Source of the DNA: Novosphingobium sp. MD-1 | Lineage (GTDB): Bacteria > Pseudomonadota > Alphaproteobacteria > Sphingomonadales > Sphingomonadaceae | DNA: 64,000 nucleotides | Assembly (NCBI RefSeq): GCF_001014975.1 | Contig: NZ_BBXA01000020.1 | Coordinates: forward strand, 1 to 64,000 | Reading direction: 5' to 3' | Shown: positions 43,494-52,692 of the stretch, piece after piece | Position numbering within the stretch: the stretch's first letter is position 1 | Layout: every line of letters starts with the position of its first letter | Position numbers and translations under genes: made by a program | Notes under the pieces: model-generated | Database searches by the model: none | Seen by the model: only the letters and a program-made list of their open reading frames with translations | Told to the model about the DNA's origin: nothing

Positions 43494-44906
43494 CTACTTG
43501 CTCAGGTCGGTCAGCACGCTCAGGTAATACGCCACGCCGGGGCGGATATTGCTGAGCCGGATGCGCTCGTTGAGCCCGTGCGAAAACTCCTCCGACACCT
43601 TCCCGAACACCGGGCTGGCGCCATAGCTGGGCACGCCGACATGGCGGAACCACATCGAATCCGATGCGCCCGACGATTGCGAGGGGAACACCGCCACGCC
43701 CGGATAGACCTTCGCCATCGCCTTCTCCACCGCCGCGGTGAAATCGGGCCGCATCGGCGATGCCGGGGTGGCCACCGATCCCTCGGTCACATCCGAGAAC
43801 TTGACGGCGGGCGAAGCGGCGACCTTCTCCAGTTCCGCCATGATCTCGGGCAGCGGATGTCCGGGGAAGATGCGGCAGTTGATATTGGCGGTGGCGCGTT
43901 GCGGCAGGGCGTTCAGCGCGTGTCCGCCGTTGACCATCGTGGGCACGCAGGTCGTGCCGATCATGCCCACGGTCGCCGGGTTGGCGCGCAGCGTGGCGAT
44001 GGCGGCTTCGTCCCGGGGGTTGGCGGCGAAGGCGCGCTTCGCGGCCGCGATTTTCGGATCGCTATCGAACTTCGCCGAGCTTTCGAAGAAGGCCTTGGTC
44101 AGCGGGTTGAGTTCCGGCGTGAAATGGTAGGCGCCGATCCGTTCCAGCGCGGTCGCCAGCTGGACGATCGCGTTTTCGGCGCGCGGCGCGGAACTGTGCC
44201 CACCGGGGTTGGTCACTTCCAGCTTGAAATCGCCGTAAGTCTTTTCGGCGCCATCCCAGGTCCACAGCAATGGCTTGCCGGTCGCTTCGTCCAGCAGACC
44301 GCCCCCGCCGTCGATGTTGAGCACCAGTTCGGCGTCCTTGAGGCGTTCGGCGATGATGCCGCTGGTCTTCATCGTCGTTTCCTCGTCGCCCGAGAATTCG
44401 ATGATGATCGTGCGCCTGGGCTTGTAGCCTTCGCGCCGCAGTTCGATCAGCGATGCCAGCGCCAGCGCGCCGCTGAACTTCATGTCGCTGGCGCCGCGGC
44501 CATAGAGGATGCCGTCTTCCACCACCGGCCCGAACGGATCGCGCACCCAGTCGGCGCGCTTGGCCTCGACCACGTCCATGTGCCCGGAAATGACCAGCGG
44601 CTTGAGCGCGGGATCACTGCCCTTCCAGGTGGCGATCAGGTAGGCGGTGTCGTCGACCGGCGTGATCTCGATATCGCCGTCAGCCCAGCCCGCCTTGACC
44701 AGCGTGTCCTTGTAAAGCCGCGCAACCTCTATGGTCTTGTTGCCCTCGCCGCGCACCGAACGGATCGCGATGGACTTCATTGACAGGTCAAGCGCCTGCG
44801 CTTCGGCCTGCGGATGCGTCGCCTCCTTGGCAGAGGTGGAAACCGAAGCCGCGGACAGCGCCATCACGGCGGACGCGGAAACGAGAGCGGTACGGATGAT
44901 GGACAT
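43494..44906 (-). CDS. M20 family metallo-hydrolase (exported peptidase)
   Basis: 470-aa zinc hydrolase. Signal peptide ALVSASAVMALSAASVSTSA; catalytic regions VISGHMDVVE (His-x-Asp) and LYGRGASDMKFSGA (Asp ligand), EFSGDEETTM (Glu-Glu) and FRHVGVPSYG near the C-terminus. This is the M20/M28-like di-zinc arrangement of carboxypeptidase G2/ArgE relatives, with a dimerisation domain in between. Probably periplasmic dipeptide or acyl-amino-acid hydrolysis. ATG at 44906 with AAGGAG upstream. Confidence 0.86.
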   Translation of the reverse strand: MSIIRTALVSASAVMALSAASVSTSAKEATHPQAEAQALDLSMKSIAIRSVRGEGNKTIEVARLYKDTLVKAGWADGDIEITPVDDTAYLIATWKGSDPALKPLVISGHMDVVEAKRADWVRDPFGPVVEDGILYGRGASDMKFSGALALASLIELRREGYKPRRTIIIEFSGDEETTMKTSGIIAERLKDAELVLNIDGGGGLLDEATGKPLLWTWDGAEKTYGDFKLEVTNPGGHSSAPRAENAIVQLATALERIGAYHFTPELNPLTKAFFESSAKFDSDPKIAAAKRAFAANPRDEAAIATLRANPATVGMIGTTCVPTMVNGGHALNALPQRATANINCRIFPGHPLPEIMAELEKVAASPAVKFSDVTEGSVATPASPMRPDFTAAVEKAMAKVYPGVAVFPSQSSGASDSMWFRHVGVPSYGASPVFGKVSEEFSHGLNERIRLSNIRPGVAYYLSVLTDLSK

Positions 44907-44986
44907 GAACAAGCGACTCCTTCGGGCGCGCACGCTGGCTTCAACCGGTTGCGGAAGCAACAATTTTTCTTGCGCCCAAAACGCAG

Positions 44987-45018
44987 GATGCCCCGGCCGC
45001 GCAAACGGCCGGGGCATC
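44987..45018 (-). terminator. Hairpin downstream of the hydratase/lyase gene
   Basis: GATGCCCCGGCCG / CGGCCGGGGCATC, a 13-bp perfect stem with a 6-nt loop, starting 24 bp after the stop of the upstream-lying gene. It has no clean U-tract, so it is a terminator or an mRNA-end stabiliser. Confidence 0.55.
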
Positions 45019-45041
45019 CATCGCTTCCGCGGGAAAGCGGA

Positions 45042-45896
45042 TCAGCGCTTGACCTTGCTCGCGTCGAACGTGCCGAGGCCGGGCTTGAAGCTCTTTTCGT
45101 CCAGGAACTGACGGGTCGCTTCCTTGCGCGCTTCCACGCCGCCGAAGTTGTGCAGCGCTTCCTGCGCGCGGATCAGGTAATCCTGCGCGTTGTCGTAGGT
45201 CATCTCGGTCATGCGGCGCACCGCCCACTTGGTGGCGCGCAGGGCATGGCCGTCCTTCTTGCACAGCGCTTCGGCCACTTCGAGCACGCGCGCCTTGAGC
45301 TGGTCGGCGGGCACCGCCTCGGTCACCAGGCCCTGTTCCGCGGCCTGCTTGCCGGTCAGGTTCTCGCCCATCATCGCATGGTACATCGCCTTGCGCAGCG
45401 GCATGAGATCGGCTGCGACCTTCGACGCGCCGCCGCCCGGCAGGATGCCCCAGTTGATTTCCGAAAGGCCGAACTGCGCGTCTTCCGCGGCGATCGCGAT
45501 GTCGCAGGCGAACAGCGGGCCATAGCCGCCGCCGAAGCACCAGCCGTTGATCATCGCGATCGTCGGCTTTTCGTACCAGCGCAGGCGTTCCCACCACGAA
45601 TAGGCTTCGCGCTGCGACTTGCGGATCGCTCCGAGGCCCTGCGCCTCGGTCTCGCGGAAGTATTCCTTGAGGTCCATGCCCGCGGACCAGGCATCGCCCT
45701 CGCCGGTCAGCACCAGCACCTTCACGTCATCGCGGAATTCCAGATCGGCGATCACGCGGCCCATCTGGCGATTCAGCTTGGGGCTCATGCAATTGCGCTT
45801 TTCCGGGCGGTTGAACTTCACCCAGGCGATGCCGTTCTCGACGGTGAAGGCAACGGTATCTTCTTCGGCGCGCTCGACGGCGGGCTGGTCAGCCAT
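45042..45896 (-). CDS. ech: p-hydroxycinnamoyl-CoA hydratase/lyase (feruloyl-CoA hydratase-lyase)
   Basis: 284-aa crotonase-fold enzyme converting feruloyl- or p-coumaroyl-CoA into vanillin or 4-hydroxybenzaldehyde plus acetyl-CoA. It is close to the Pseudomonas HCHL over its whole length: FNRPEKRNCMSPKLNR, AWSAGMDLKEYFRE, GWCFGGGYGPLFACD, and FGLSEINWGILPGG with the catalytic Glu at 146. The conserved tail DEKSFKPGL is present. Vanillin dehydrogenase is encoded 45 bp upstream on the same strand, so the two act in sequence. The CoA ligase (fcs) is not in this window. Confidence 0.93.
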   Translation of the reverse strand: MADQPAVERAEEDTVAFTVENGIAWVKFNRPEKRNCMSPKLNRQMGRVIADLEFRDDVKVLVLTGEGDAWSAGMDLKEYFRETEAQGLGAIRKSQREAYSWWERLRWYEKPTIAMINGWCFGGGYGPLFACDIAIAAEDAQFGLSEINWGILPGGGASKVAADLMPLRKAMYHAMMGENLTGKQAAEQGLVTEAVPADQLKARVLEVAEALCKKDGHALRATKWAVRRMTEMTYDNAQDYLIRAQEALHNFGGVEARKEATRQFLDEKSFKPGLGTFDASKVKR

Positions 45897-45941
45897 GTTC
45901 TTGTCCTTTCGATGGGAATGTTCGGAAGAATGTTCGGGAAA

Positions 45942-47342
45942 TCAGATCGGGAAGTGCCCCGGCTGGGTCTCGACCGTGATCCAGCGCAGCTCCGTGAAGC
46001 TGTCGATGCCGGCCTTGCCGCCGAAACGGCCGTAGCCCGATGCGCCGACGCCGCCGAAGGGCATCTGCGCCTCGTCGTGCACCGTCGGGCCATTGACGTG
46101 GCAGATGCCCGAATGGATGCGGCGGGCGACGGACAGGCCCTTGGCGATGTCCCTGGTGAAGACGGCGGCGGACAGGCCATATTCGCTGTCGTTAGCCAGT
46201 TCGATCGCATGTTCGGTATCGCGCGCGTGGATGACGCCAACCACCGGCCCGAAGCTTTCATCGCGGAACAGATTCATATCCTGCGTCACGCCGTCGACCA
46301 CATGCGCCGGCATCAGCACGCCCTGTTCGGTTTCCCCGCCCACGAGCAGTTCGGCGCCCTGGGCCAGCGCGTCGTCGATCAGCGCGCGGCAATGCGCGAC
46401 GGTCCTGGCATCGACCACCGCGCCCAGCGGCGTGGTGCCCTGGCGCGGATCGCCCACCGGCATGGCGGCGACCTTATCGCGGAAGCGGCGCGCGAATTCG
46501 TCCGCCACGGCATCGACCACGATGATCCGCTCCGTCGACATGCAGATCTGGCCCTGGTTCATGAACGCGCCGAACGCGGCCGCCTTCACCGCCTCGTCCA
46601 GATCGGCGTCTTCCAGCACCAGCAGGGGAGCCTTGCCACCCAGTTCGAGCAGGCAGGGCTTGAGATGCTCGGCCGCGCGCTTGGCGATGATCTTGCCGAC
46701 CGCGGTGGAACCGGTGAAGTTGATGCGCTTCACTTCCGGCGCATCGATCAGCGCGCCCACCACCTCGGCCGCATCCGCCGGCGTGTTGGTCACCACGTTG
46801 ACCACGCCATCGGGGAAGCCAGCCTCGGCAAAAGCCTCGATAATCAGCGCGTGCGTGCGCGGGCAGGTCTCGCTGGCCTTCAGGATCACGGCGTTGCCGC
46901 AGGCGAGCGGCACGGCGATGGCGCGCACGCCCAGGATGATCGGCGCATTCCACGGCGCGATGCCCAGGATCACGCCCACCGGCTCGCGCAGCGCCATCGA
47001 CAGGCAGCCGGGCTTGTCCGACGGAATCACCTCGCCGGCGATCTGCGTGGTCAGCGCCGCCGCCTCGCGCACCATGCTGGCAGCAAGACCAAGGTTGAAC
47101 ATCGCCCAGCCGGCGGTGGCGCCGATCTCGCCCATCATCGCCTCGACGAACGCATCCTTACGCGCCTCGAGCGCGGCGGCGGCTTTCATCAGCACCGCGC
47201 GCCGGGCATTCGGCCCCATCGCCGCCCATGCCGGGTAAGCCGCGCCGGCCTTCGCCGCTATGGCGGGAATATCGCCCGCTTTCATGGCTTCCGCAGTGGA
47301 GGCGACCGCGCCCGTCAGGGGGTTCAAACGTTCGAAGATCAT
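45942..47342 (-). CDS. vdh: Vanillin / aromatic aldehyde dehydrogenase
   Basis: 466-aa NAD(P)-dependent aldehyde dehydrogenase. Catalytic Cys in NQGQICMSTERIIV, general-base Glu in LELGGKAPLLV, and cofactor motif FTGSTAVGK. Its position next to the feruloyl-CoA hydratase/lyase points to oxidation of vanillin to vanillate and of 4-hydroxybenzaldehyde to 4-hydroxybenzoate, the substrate of PobA. A GGGAGAG ribosome site precedes the ATG at 47342; the frame is open further upstream but has no start signal there. Confidence 0.9.
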   Translation of the reverse strand: MIFERLNPLTGAVASTAEAMKAGDIPAIAAKAGAAYPAWAAMGPNARRAVLMKAAAALEARKDAFVEAMMGEIGATAGWAMFNLGLAASMVREAAALTTQIAGEVIPSDKPGCLSMALREPVGVILGIAPWNAPIILGVRAIAVPLACGNAVILKASETCPRTHALIIEAFAEAGFPDGVVNVVTNTPADAAEVVGALIDAPEVKRINFTGSTAVGKIIAKRAAEHLKPCLLELGGKAPLLVLEDADLDEAVKAAAFGAFMNQGQICMSTERIIVVDAVADEFARRFRDKVAAMPVGDPRQGTTPLGAVVDARTVAHCRALIDDALAQGAELLVGGETEQGVLMPAHVVDGVTQDMNLFRDESFGPVVGVIHARDTEHAIELANDSEYGLSAAVFTRDIAKGLSVARRIHSGICHVNGPTVHDEAQMPFGGVGASGYGRFGGKAGIDSFTELRWITVETQPGHFPI

Positions 47343-47649
47343 GAGCGACTCTCCCAATATGTTATATTTCATAGCAATTGAGTCGGGGCATGGCAATGCC
47401 TCGCCGCATGTCGTGCCTGCAGGTGCGAAACCCCGGGCGAAAAGCCGCGAAGTGTTCCGTTTCAGAATTGCATCGGCCGCACCGGACCGCGTGAGCCGCA
47501 ATTGGCGCATACGAATGAACGCCGTGTTTTAACGCTTTTTTCGCCGCGCCATTCCGGGAAATGCCTGCATTTCGGCGCCAATAAGTGCAAAAAACGCAAT
47601 CGTTCCGTTAACTTTCGCACTTGCGCTGAAACGGTCTGAAACGCACATA

Positions 47650-47718
47650 GGGCGGGCCTTTCAGGCATCCTCTCCCAAACTATTCAGGGCCGCCCGGCAA
47701 CGGAGCGGCCCTTTTTTT
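47650..47718 (+). ncRNA. Candidate small RNA with C/U-rich loop and strong terminator
   Basis: About 70 nt on the + strand in a 399-bp gap where no + strand gene ends. It ends in the terminator GGGCCGC..GCGGCCC plus seven T (47687-47718). Upstream is a single-stranded-looking CCTCTCCCAAACTATTC, an anti-Shine-Dalgarno type motif like that in alphaproteobacterial trans-acting sRNAs (SuhB/alpha-r14 kind). A weak promoter (TTGCGC, 18 bp, ACATAG) precedes it. Inference from layout, not proven. Confidence 0.5.
47687..47718 (+). terminator. Rho-independent terminator
   Basis: GGGCCGC (47687-47693), an 11-nt loop, GCGGCCC (47705-47711), then TTTTTTT. No annotated + strand gene ends here, which is why an sRNA is proposed. 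Confidence 0.85.
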
Positions 47719-47741
47719 GCGCCCACTCCTGCCTCGCGGAA

Positions 47742-48734
47742 TCAATCCGCGTGCGGCAACAGCACCGTGCGTCCGATGACCGTACGGGTTTCCATCGCCT
47801 CGAAGGCCTCGCGCCAGCGCGACAGCGCAAGCGCAGCGTGAACATGCGGACGAATGCGTCCTTCTCCGGCCAGCCTGACGATGGCCGCCACGTTTTCCTG
47901 CCCGAGATCGGGAAAGCGGCGTCCGAACTCCCCGGCGCGCACCCCCACCACCGAAAAGCCCTTGATCAGCGGAATGTTGGCACGGATGTCCGGAATCCGG
48001 CCACTGGCGAACCCGACCACCAGCAGGCGGCCGCCGAACGCGATGCAGCGCGTCGATTCGTCGAACGCATCGCCCCCGACCGGATCATAGACAAGGTCGG
48101 CGCCGCGTCCGCCGGTGATTTCGAGCACGGCCTCGCGAAAGCCGACCGGGCCGGCGAGCACATGCTCCGGCGCATAGAGGTCGGCGATGCGCCGGCGCTT
48201 TTCCTCGCTGGAGGCGACGGCGATCACCCGCAGCCCTAGCGCGCGCGCCAGATCGACCGCGGCCAGCCCCACCCCGCCGGCCGCGCCGTGGATCAGCACC
48301 CATTGCCCCGGCTGCGCCGCTCCGCACCGCACCAGGGCGACCCAGGCCGTAAGATAAGCCGCCCGCAACGCGGCCGCTTCGGGGAACGACAGCGCATCGG
48401 GCATCGGCACGATCGCATCGGTGGCGTGGACGCCGAATTGCGCGCACCCCCCGGTCAAACCGCCGACGATGACCCGTGCGCCCTCATCCCATTCCGCGCC
48501 GGCGCCCACGGCCACCACCGTCCCCGCCGCCTCCATGCCCGGCACGAACGGCAACGGCGGCTTCGCCTGATAGCCGCCGCGCGTCATCAGCAGGTCGGGA
48601 AAACCCAGCGCCGCCGCCTCGATCCGGACCAGCACCTGCCCGTCGCCCGGTTCGGGAACGGGCCTGGCGACGATGCCAAGGCCGGTCAGATCAGGCGTCA
48701 GCGTGGATACCTCAAGGGCCTGCATGGTCATCAT
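47742..48734 (-). CDS. NADPH:quinone oxidoreductase-type MDR family protein
   Basis: 330-aa medium-chain dehydrogenase/reductase without the structural zinc cysteines, so quinone-oxidoreductase-like rather than alcohol dehydrogenase. N-terminal GroES-like domain (VLVRIEAAALGFPDLLMTRG), coenzyme motif VLIHGAAGGVGLAAVDLARA, and LVYDPVGGDAFDEST. The substrate may be an unsaturated acyl-CoA or quinone; not resolvable here. ATG at 48734 with GGGAGAAG upstream; nearby in-frame ATGs at 48731 and 48725. Confidence 0.85.
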   Translation of the reverse strand: MMTMQALEVSTLTPDLTGLGIVARPVPEPGDGQVLVRIEAAALGFPDLLMTRGGYQAKPPLPFVPGMEAAGTVVAVGAGAEWDEGARVIVGGLTGGCAQFGVHATDAIVPMPDALSFPEAAALRAAYLTAWVALVRCGAAQPGQWVLIHGAAGGVGLAAVDLARALGLRVIAVASSEEKRRRIADLYAPEHVLAGPVGFREAVLEITGGRGADLVYDPVGGDAFDESTRCIAFGGRLLVVGFASGRIPDIRANIPLIKGFSVVGVRAGEFGRRFPDLGQENVAAIVRLAGEGRIRPHVHAALALSRWREAFEAMETRTVIGRTVLLPHAD

Positions 48735-49340
48735 AGCGCGCTTCTCCCACGCCCCTGATGGACGAGCGACGTTGCGCGGGCAAGGTTGGCGGAAACCGGC
48801 TATGACGGATTTTTGCACGCTCCCCTTGTCGATCCGGACATCGCTGCATAGCTTGGTTTTCTATCCCGCACAGGGTTGCCATCGCGGCCGGTTCGAGACC
48901 GGGCGCGATTGAAAAGCATAAAAGCGTTCGCAGGAATTGGTGTTGTGGAAAGTGCCGCTGCCCCGGGGGCGGATCGCCGCTTTCAGGTCTCGCGGACCGG
49001 CGCATGATCCGGCGCGACCACCACGCCAAGCGTGCCGGACGCGGAGATCACCCGCTGGACTGCCGCCGGACTACCCTGGGTCCCGACAGGCCGACGGGCA
49101 GGGCAGGGCCGGATCGCGATCGTGTTTTCCCTTGCGATCCGGCGCTGTTTCAAAAAGGCGTTTATGCTTTTTTGCAAACGCACCATCGTCATTGCGAGGA
49201 GACGCAGTCGACGAAGCAATCCAGAGTCACGCTCAAGCCGCTCGGGATTGCTTCGCTACGCTCGCAATGACGAACTCATAGAGTAAGAATTTGCAAGCGA
49301 CGCAATCGTCTTCAGAGCCGGGGCAAGGGCGGGCCTCCGG
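48735..49340. other. 606-bp intergenic region
   Basis: No convincing gene on either strand. It contains the inverted repeat at 49187-49272 and promoter DNA for the quinone oxidoreductase gene. The stretch 49060-49180 is of mixed composition with no recognisable signal. Confidence 0.6.
49187..49272. repeat. REP-like palindromic repeat
   Basis: Begins CGTCATTGCGAGGAGACGCA and ends GCTACGCTCGCAATGACG; the outer arms CGTCATTGCGAG / CTCGCAATGACG are perfect, with GAAGCAATCC / GGATTGCTTC nested inside. This GTCATTGCGAG..GAAGCAATCC pattern is a widespread bacterial intergenic repeat. Confidence 0.8.
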
Positions 49341-50261
49341 CTACTGGCCGATGCTCTTGATCGCGATCGCCGCCGCCGCCGCGCGCGTTTCCACGCCCAG
49401 CTTTTCGTAGATGCGTTCCAGATGCTTCTGCACCGTGCGCGGGCTGATCGACAGCACGTCACTGATCACGTTGTTGGACTTGCCATAGCTGATCCACAGC
49501 AGCACTTCCGCCTCGCGATCGGTCAGCCCCAGCCGCGCCTGCAACCGGGCCACATCGACCTGCGGGTTCAGTTCGTTCAGGCGGATCAGCACCTCGTTTT
49601 CGCGGTACTGGGCCACCAGCACCAGTTCCAGCGCGCTGTCACCCTGCTCCAAGCGGACCGAGGCGCCGCGCGCATCCTTGCGCGTCAGCAGCCGCTCCAC
49701 CGTGCTGCGCAGGGCAACGGGCAATTGCGCGTCCTCCTTGCTCCAGCCGGGCTCGACGCGGTTGATCGCCTGTTCCGCCATGGGCGTACACCACAGCAGG
49801 AAGCCACGCGTGTCGGTGGCCATCATGAGGCGACCGGTGGCATCCAGTCCGGTCGTGCTGGCCTGGACCGCGCGCGCGTGGCCCATGTGAACGCGCACGC
49901 GCGCCAGCAGTTCGTGCACGTTCACCGGCTTGCGGACATAGTCCACGCCGCCCACCTCGAACCCTTCGATCACGTGCTCGCTCTCGGTGAGGCCGGTCAT
50001 GAAGATCACGGGCACGTGCGCGGTTTCGGGGTTTGCCTTGATGCGCGCGGTGGTCTCGAAGCCGTCCATGCCGGGCATCACCGCGTCCATCAGCACCAGA
50101 TCGGGCACAACGTGACCCAGCAGGTCCAGCGCCGCCGCGCCCGATGTCGCCACCAGCACGGTGATCCCGCCCGCTTCCAGCGTATCGGTCAGCAGGCGCA
50201 GCGAATCCGCTTCGTCATCGACGACGAGCACGGTGTCACGACGAATCGGCCGCTGATCCAT
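49341..50261 (-). CDS. Response regulator with LuxR-type HTH
   Basis: 306-aa two-component regulator. Receiver (1-125): acidic pair D15-D16, phospho-acceptor D59 (LVLMDAVMPGMDG) and the KP motif DYVRKPV. The middle is a PAS-like region (TTGLDATGRLMMATDTRGFL). C-terminal LuxR/GerE HTH (GLTDREAEVLLWISYGKSNN, SPRTVQKHLERIYEKLGV). Starts one base after the stop of the hybrid kinase, so the pair is an operon and almost certainly a cognate system. Confidence 0.9.
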   Translation of the reverse strand: MDQRPIRRDTVLVVDDEADSLRLLTDTLEAGGITVLVATSGAAALDLLGHVVPDLVLMDAVMPGMDGFETTARIKANPETAHVPVIFMTGLTESEHVIEGFEVGGVDYVRKPVNVHELLARVRVHMGHARAVQASTTGLDATGRLMMATDTRGFLLWCTPMAEQAINRVEPGWSKEDAQLPVALRSTVERLLTRKDARGASVRLEQGDSALELVLVAQYRENEVLIRLNELNPQVDVARLQARLGLTDREAEVLLWISYGKSNNVISDVLSISPRTVQKHLERIYEKLGVETRAAAAAIAIKSIGQ

Positions 50262-50262
50262 G

Positions 50263-51957
50263 TCAGAGGCCCTCAAGGGTCTTGGCGAGACCCGACAAGT
50301 CGAACCGATCCAGACAGTTGTACAGCGCCTCGACCAGTTCGCGCGCGTCCGGCTGAGCCGCCTCAAGCTTCCTAATTTCGGCTTCCATGCCCCTTACATG
50401 CCCGATCCGCAGCAGTTCGCGCAACTTTTCAACATGTTCGCGCGCCGCTTCCGACAGCGGCAGCGCGGGCGAGCCGCCCACCTCCGCCGGGGCATCCCCC
50501 TCGTATATCCACTCCAGCTTCAGGCGCGCGCCGATAGCATCGACCAGCGCCCCGAACTCGATCGGCTTCACCAGAAACAGGTCGTGATCGCGCGCGCCGG
50601 TGTCTGGCCCGTGGCGTTCATGGGCGTTGGCCGAGAGCATGATGACGCCCATCGCGTGATCCCGCGTGCGCCGCAGACGCGCCGCCACTTCCCACCCGGA
50701 CAGGCCGGGCATGGACACATCGAGCAGAACGAGATCGAACGCGCGCGCATCGCTCAGCGCCAGCGCGGTGGCCCCGTCGGGGGCCAGTGTCACCTCGAAT
50801 CCGATGCCTTCGAGAACCCGGCGCATCAATGCGCGCTGTTCCGGGTCGTCATCGGTCACCAGCACCGAACGGCGGTGCCCCTCGTAGCCGATCACCCGCC
50901 GCGCCGCTGCGGAGGTTTCGCGATAGCCGGCGACATGCCCCAGCATCAGCCGCACGCGGAAGCACGATCCCTGCCCCGGGGTGCTGTCAAGTTCCAGCGT
51001 CCCGCCCAGGATCTGGAGAATCGCGCGGGTGATCGCCAGGCCCAGACCCGCGCCATCCTGCGGCCGGCCGCTCTCGCCAGCGCGCTCGTAGCGGGTGAAG
51101 ATGCGCTCGCGGTCCGCCTCGGCGATGCCCGGCCCGGTGTCGATCACCTCGAACACCGCCGTCTGCCCGGACCATGCCACGCGCAGGGTCACAGTCCCGG
51201 TCTCGGTGAACTTGATCGCGTTCGACAGCAGGTTGATCAGCACCTGCCGCAGGCGCTTCTGATCGGTCCGCACGAATTCCGGCAGCCGTTCGGGCAGTTC
51301 GCAGCGGAAGGCCAGGCCCTTCACCGCCGCCGACGGCCGGAACATCGAGACGATCTGGTCGATCAGCGCCGGCAGCCGCACCACTTCGCTGTTCACCCGC
51401 AACACGCCGTTTTCGACCAGCGAGATGTCCAGCAGCCCCTCGACAAGATTGGTGAGGTGTTCGGCGCTGCGCCGGATGACGCGGGCCGCTTCCTGCGGGT
51501 CGACCCCCGCTTCATGCTCCACGAGTTGGGCGTAGCCATAGATCGCGTTCAGTGGAGAGCGGATTTCATGGCTGACATTGGCCAGATAGCGGCTCTTGGC
51601 CGCATTGGCGGCCTCGGCGGCTTCCTTGTCGCGCAGCAGGTCCACCAGTTCCGGAACGGTGTCGACCGGGCTGTTGACGGGCGCGGAAACCCTGCCGCTG
51701 CGCCAGCCCAGAACCGCAACGCCGGCAAGGCACAGCACGGCCAGCGCCGCGAGGACGTGAAACAGCGTCGAACCGTTCTCGAAAAGCTCGGCCCCGACGA
51801 TGAGCGCGACCGCGGCCAGCGCGCAAACCGCCAGCGCCACAGCGCGGGGTGCGGGGAAGTGTCCGCCCTGCAGGAATGACCAAGCGCTCGCGCGTGACCG
51901 CGGGCCACGCCAAGCAGCGTCAGCTCCGGACGGCAGGCGATGCGGCATCGCGTTCAA
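50263..51957 (-). CDS. Hybrid sensor histidine kinase / response regulator
   Basis: 564-aa membrane kinase. Two helices at about 38-57 and 66-85 with almost no periplasmic loop, so sensing is likely intramembrane or cytoplasmic. HisKA with H130 (YLANVSHEIRSPLNAIYGYA), ATPase domain (LINLLSNAIKFTETG, DTGPGIAEADRERIFTRYER, GAGLGLAITRAIL), then a receiver (LVTDDDPEQRALM, LVLLDVSMPGLSGWEV) and a helical tail of about 65 residues that may be an Hpt-like remnant. A TTG start at 51957 is nearest the GAGGG site; ATG at 51948 is the alternative. Confidence 0.9.
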   Translation of the reverse strand: MNAMPHRLPSGADAAWRGPRSRASAWSFLQGGHFPAPRAVALAVCALAAVALIVGAELFENGSTLFHVLAALAVLCLAGVAVLGWRSGRVSAPVNSPVDTVPELVDLLRDKEAAEAANAAKSRYLANVSHEIRSPLNAIYGYAQLVEHEAGVDPQEAARVIRRSAEHLTNLVEGLLDISLVENGVLRVNSEVVRLPALIDQIVSMFRPSAAVKGLAFRCELPERLPEFVRTDQKRLRQVLINLLSNAIKFTETGTVTLRVAWSGQTAVFEVIDTGPGIAEADRERIFTRYERAGESGRPQDGAGLGLAITRAILQILGGTLELDSTPGQGSCFRVRLMLGHVAGYRETSAAARRVIGYEGHRRSVLVTDDDPEQRALMRRVLEGIGFEVTLAPDGATALALSDARAFDLVLLDVSMPGLSGWEVAARLRRTRDHAMGVIMLSANAHERHGPDTGARDHDLFLVKPIEFGALVDAIGARLKLEWIYEGDAPAEVGGSPALPLSEAAREHVEKLRELLRIGHVRGMEAEIRKLEAAQPDARELVEALYNCLDRFDLSGLAKTLEGL

Positions 51958-52201
51958 AGGTCCCTCACCCTGAACGGCGGTATGGCAGTTCCTAATCTGT
52001 CAGGGGACACGGCATTATGCGCCGGCCCCCTCCCCAACGCATCGGACATTGTACTTTATCGACCCCAGGCGCCGGGCATTGTGTGTTGCGCCATTTTGGA
52101 TTGTGCATCGCAAACGCGATGAACTCAACCCCTCCCGAACAGATTCAGGACGATTGTACGAAATCGGGAACGGGCACAAAAATGCCCGATCGCGCGGAGG
52201 T

Positions 52202-52405
52202 TCAGATCAGATGATCACGCTGCAGGCGCTGGAGCAGCCGGATCGCGACGGAATGGCGAATCGCCTTTCCTTCCCGCAGCTTAACCCACGTATTCAGGCC
52301 GATTCCGAAGTTCGCTTGGATCACTTCGGGCTTCTGGCAGTGGATCACCGACGCCATCCGAGCAACGACATCGGGCTCGACATGGGTTAGCCTTTGAGCG
52401 GACAT
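52202..52405 (-). CDS. Small helical (HTH-like) protein, function unknown
   Basis: 67-aa protein starting MSAQRLTHVEPDVVARMASV. Residues 30-55 (VIQANFGIGLNTWVKLREGK, then AIRHSV) look like a helix-turn-helix of the short Cro/XRE-like kind without a fuller domain. The ATG has GAGGAAAT immediately upstream; an upstream in-frame ATG at 52465 lacks a site. Isolated between the divergent kinase promoter and the TonB receptor gene. No family named. Confidence 0.55.
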   Translation of the reverse strand: MSAQRLTHVEPDVVARMASVIHCQKPEVIQANFGIGLNTWVKLREGKAIRHSVAIRLLQRLQRDHLI

Positions 52406-52692
52406 ATTTCCTCGCACAGTGTTACGATCTGGCAAAAGAGTATTATGAGATAGAGCATTCAACATACGTCATTTGCCGAATGCTCAACCGCCGCGACTCG
52501 CCCTAGTGAGTGGAAGTTTCCGCACCGCACCATGCCAGAGCGGGCCGCAGGCGCCCGCAAAATGCCCTCCGCAGCGCGAATCCGGCTGGCGAAACGCCCG
52601 CATTCGGCTAGGCGTGCCGACGCGCCTTTCCCGGTGCCCCGGGAGGCCTTCGTCCGGCCGGTTCCCGGAACCAAGAGGAGTTGAGTTCGCCC

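Noticed and set aside
44814..47381. 855-codon open frame on the + strand
   Set aside because: Antisense to ech and vdh, both clearly coding; composition is shadow-like with no domain.
52406..52692. Possible cobalamin or other riboswitch before the second TonB receptor
   Set aside because: I looked for the B12-box and the surrounding conserved blocks and did not find a convincing match.
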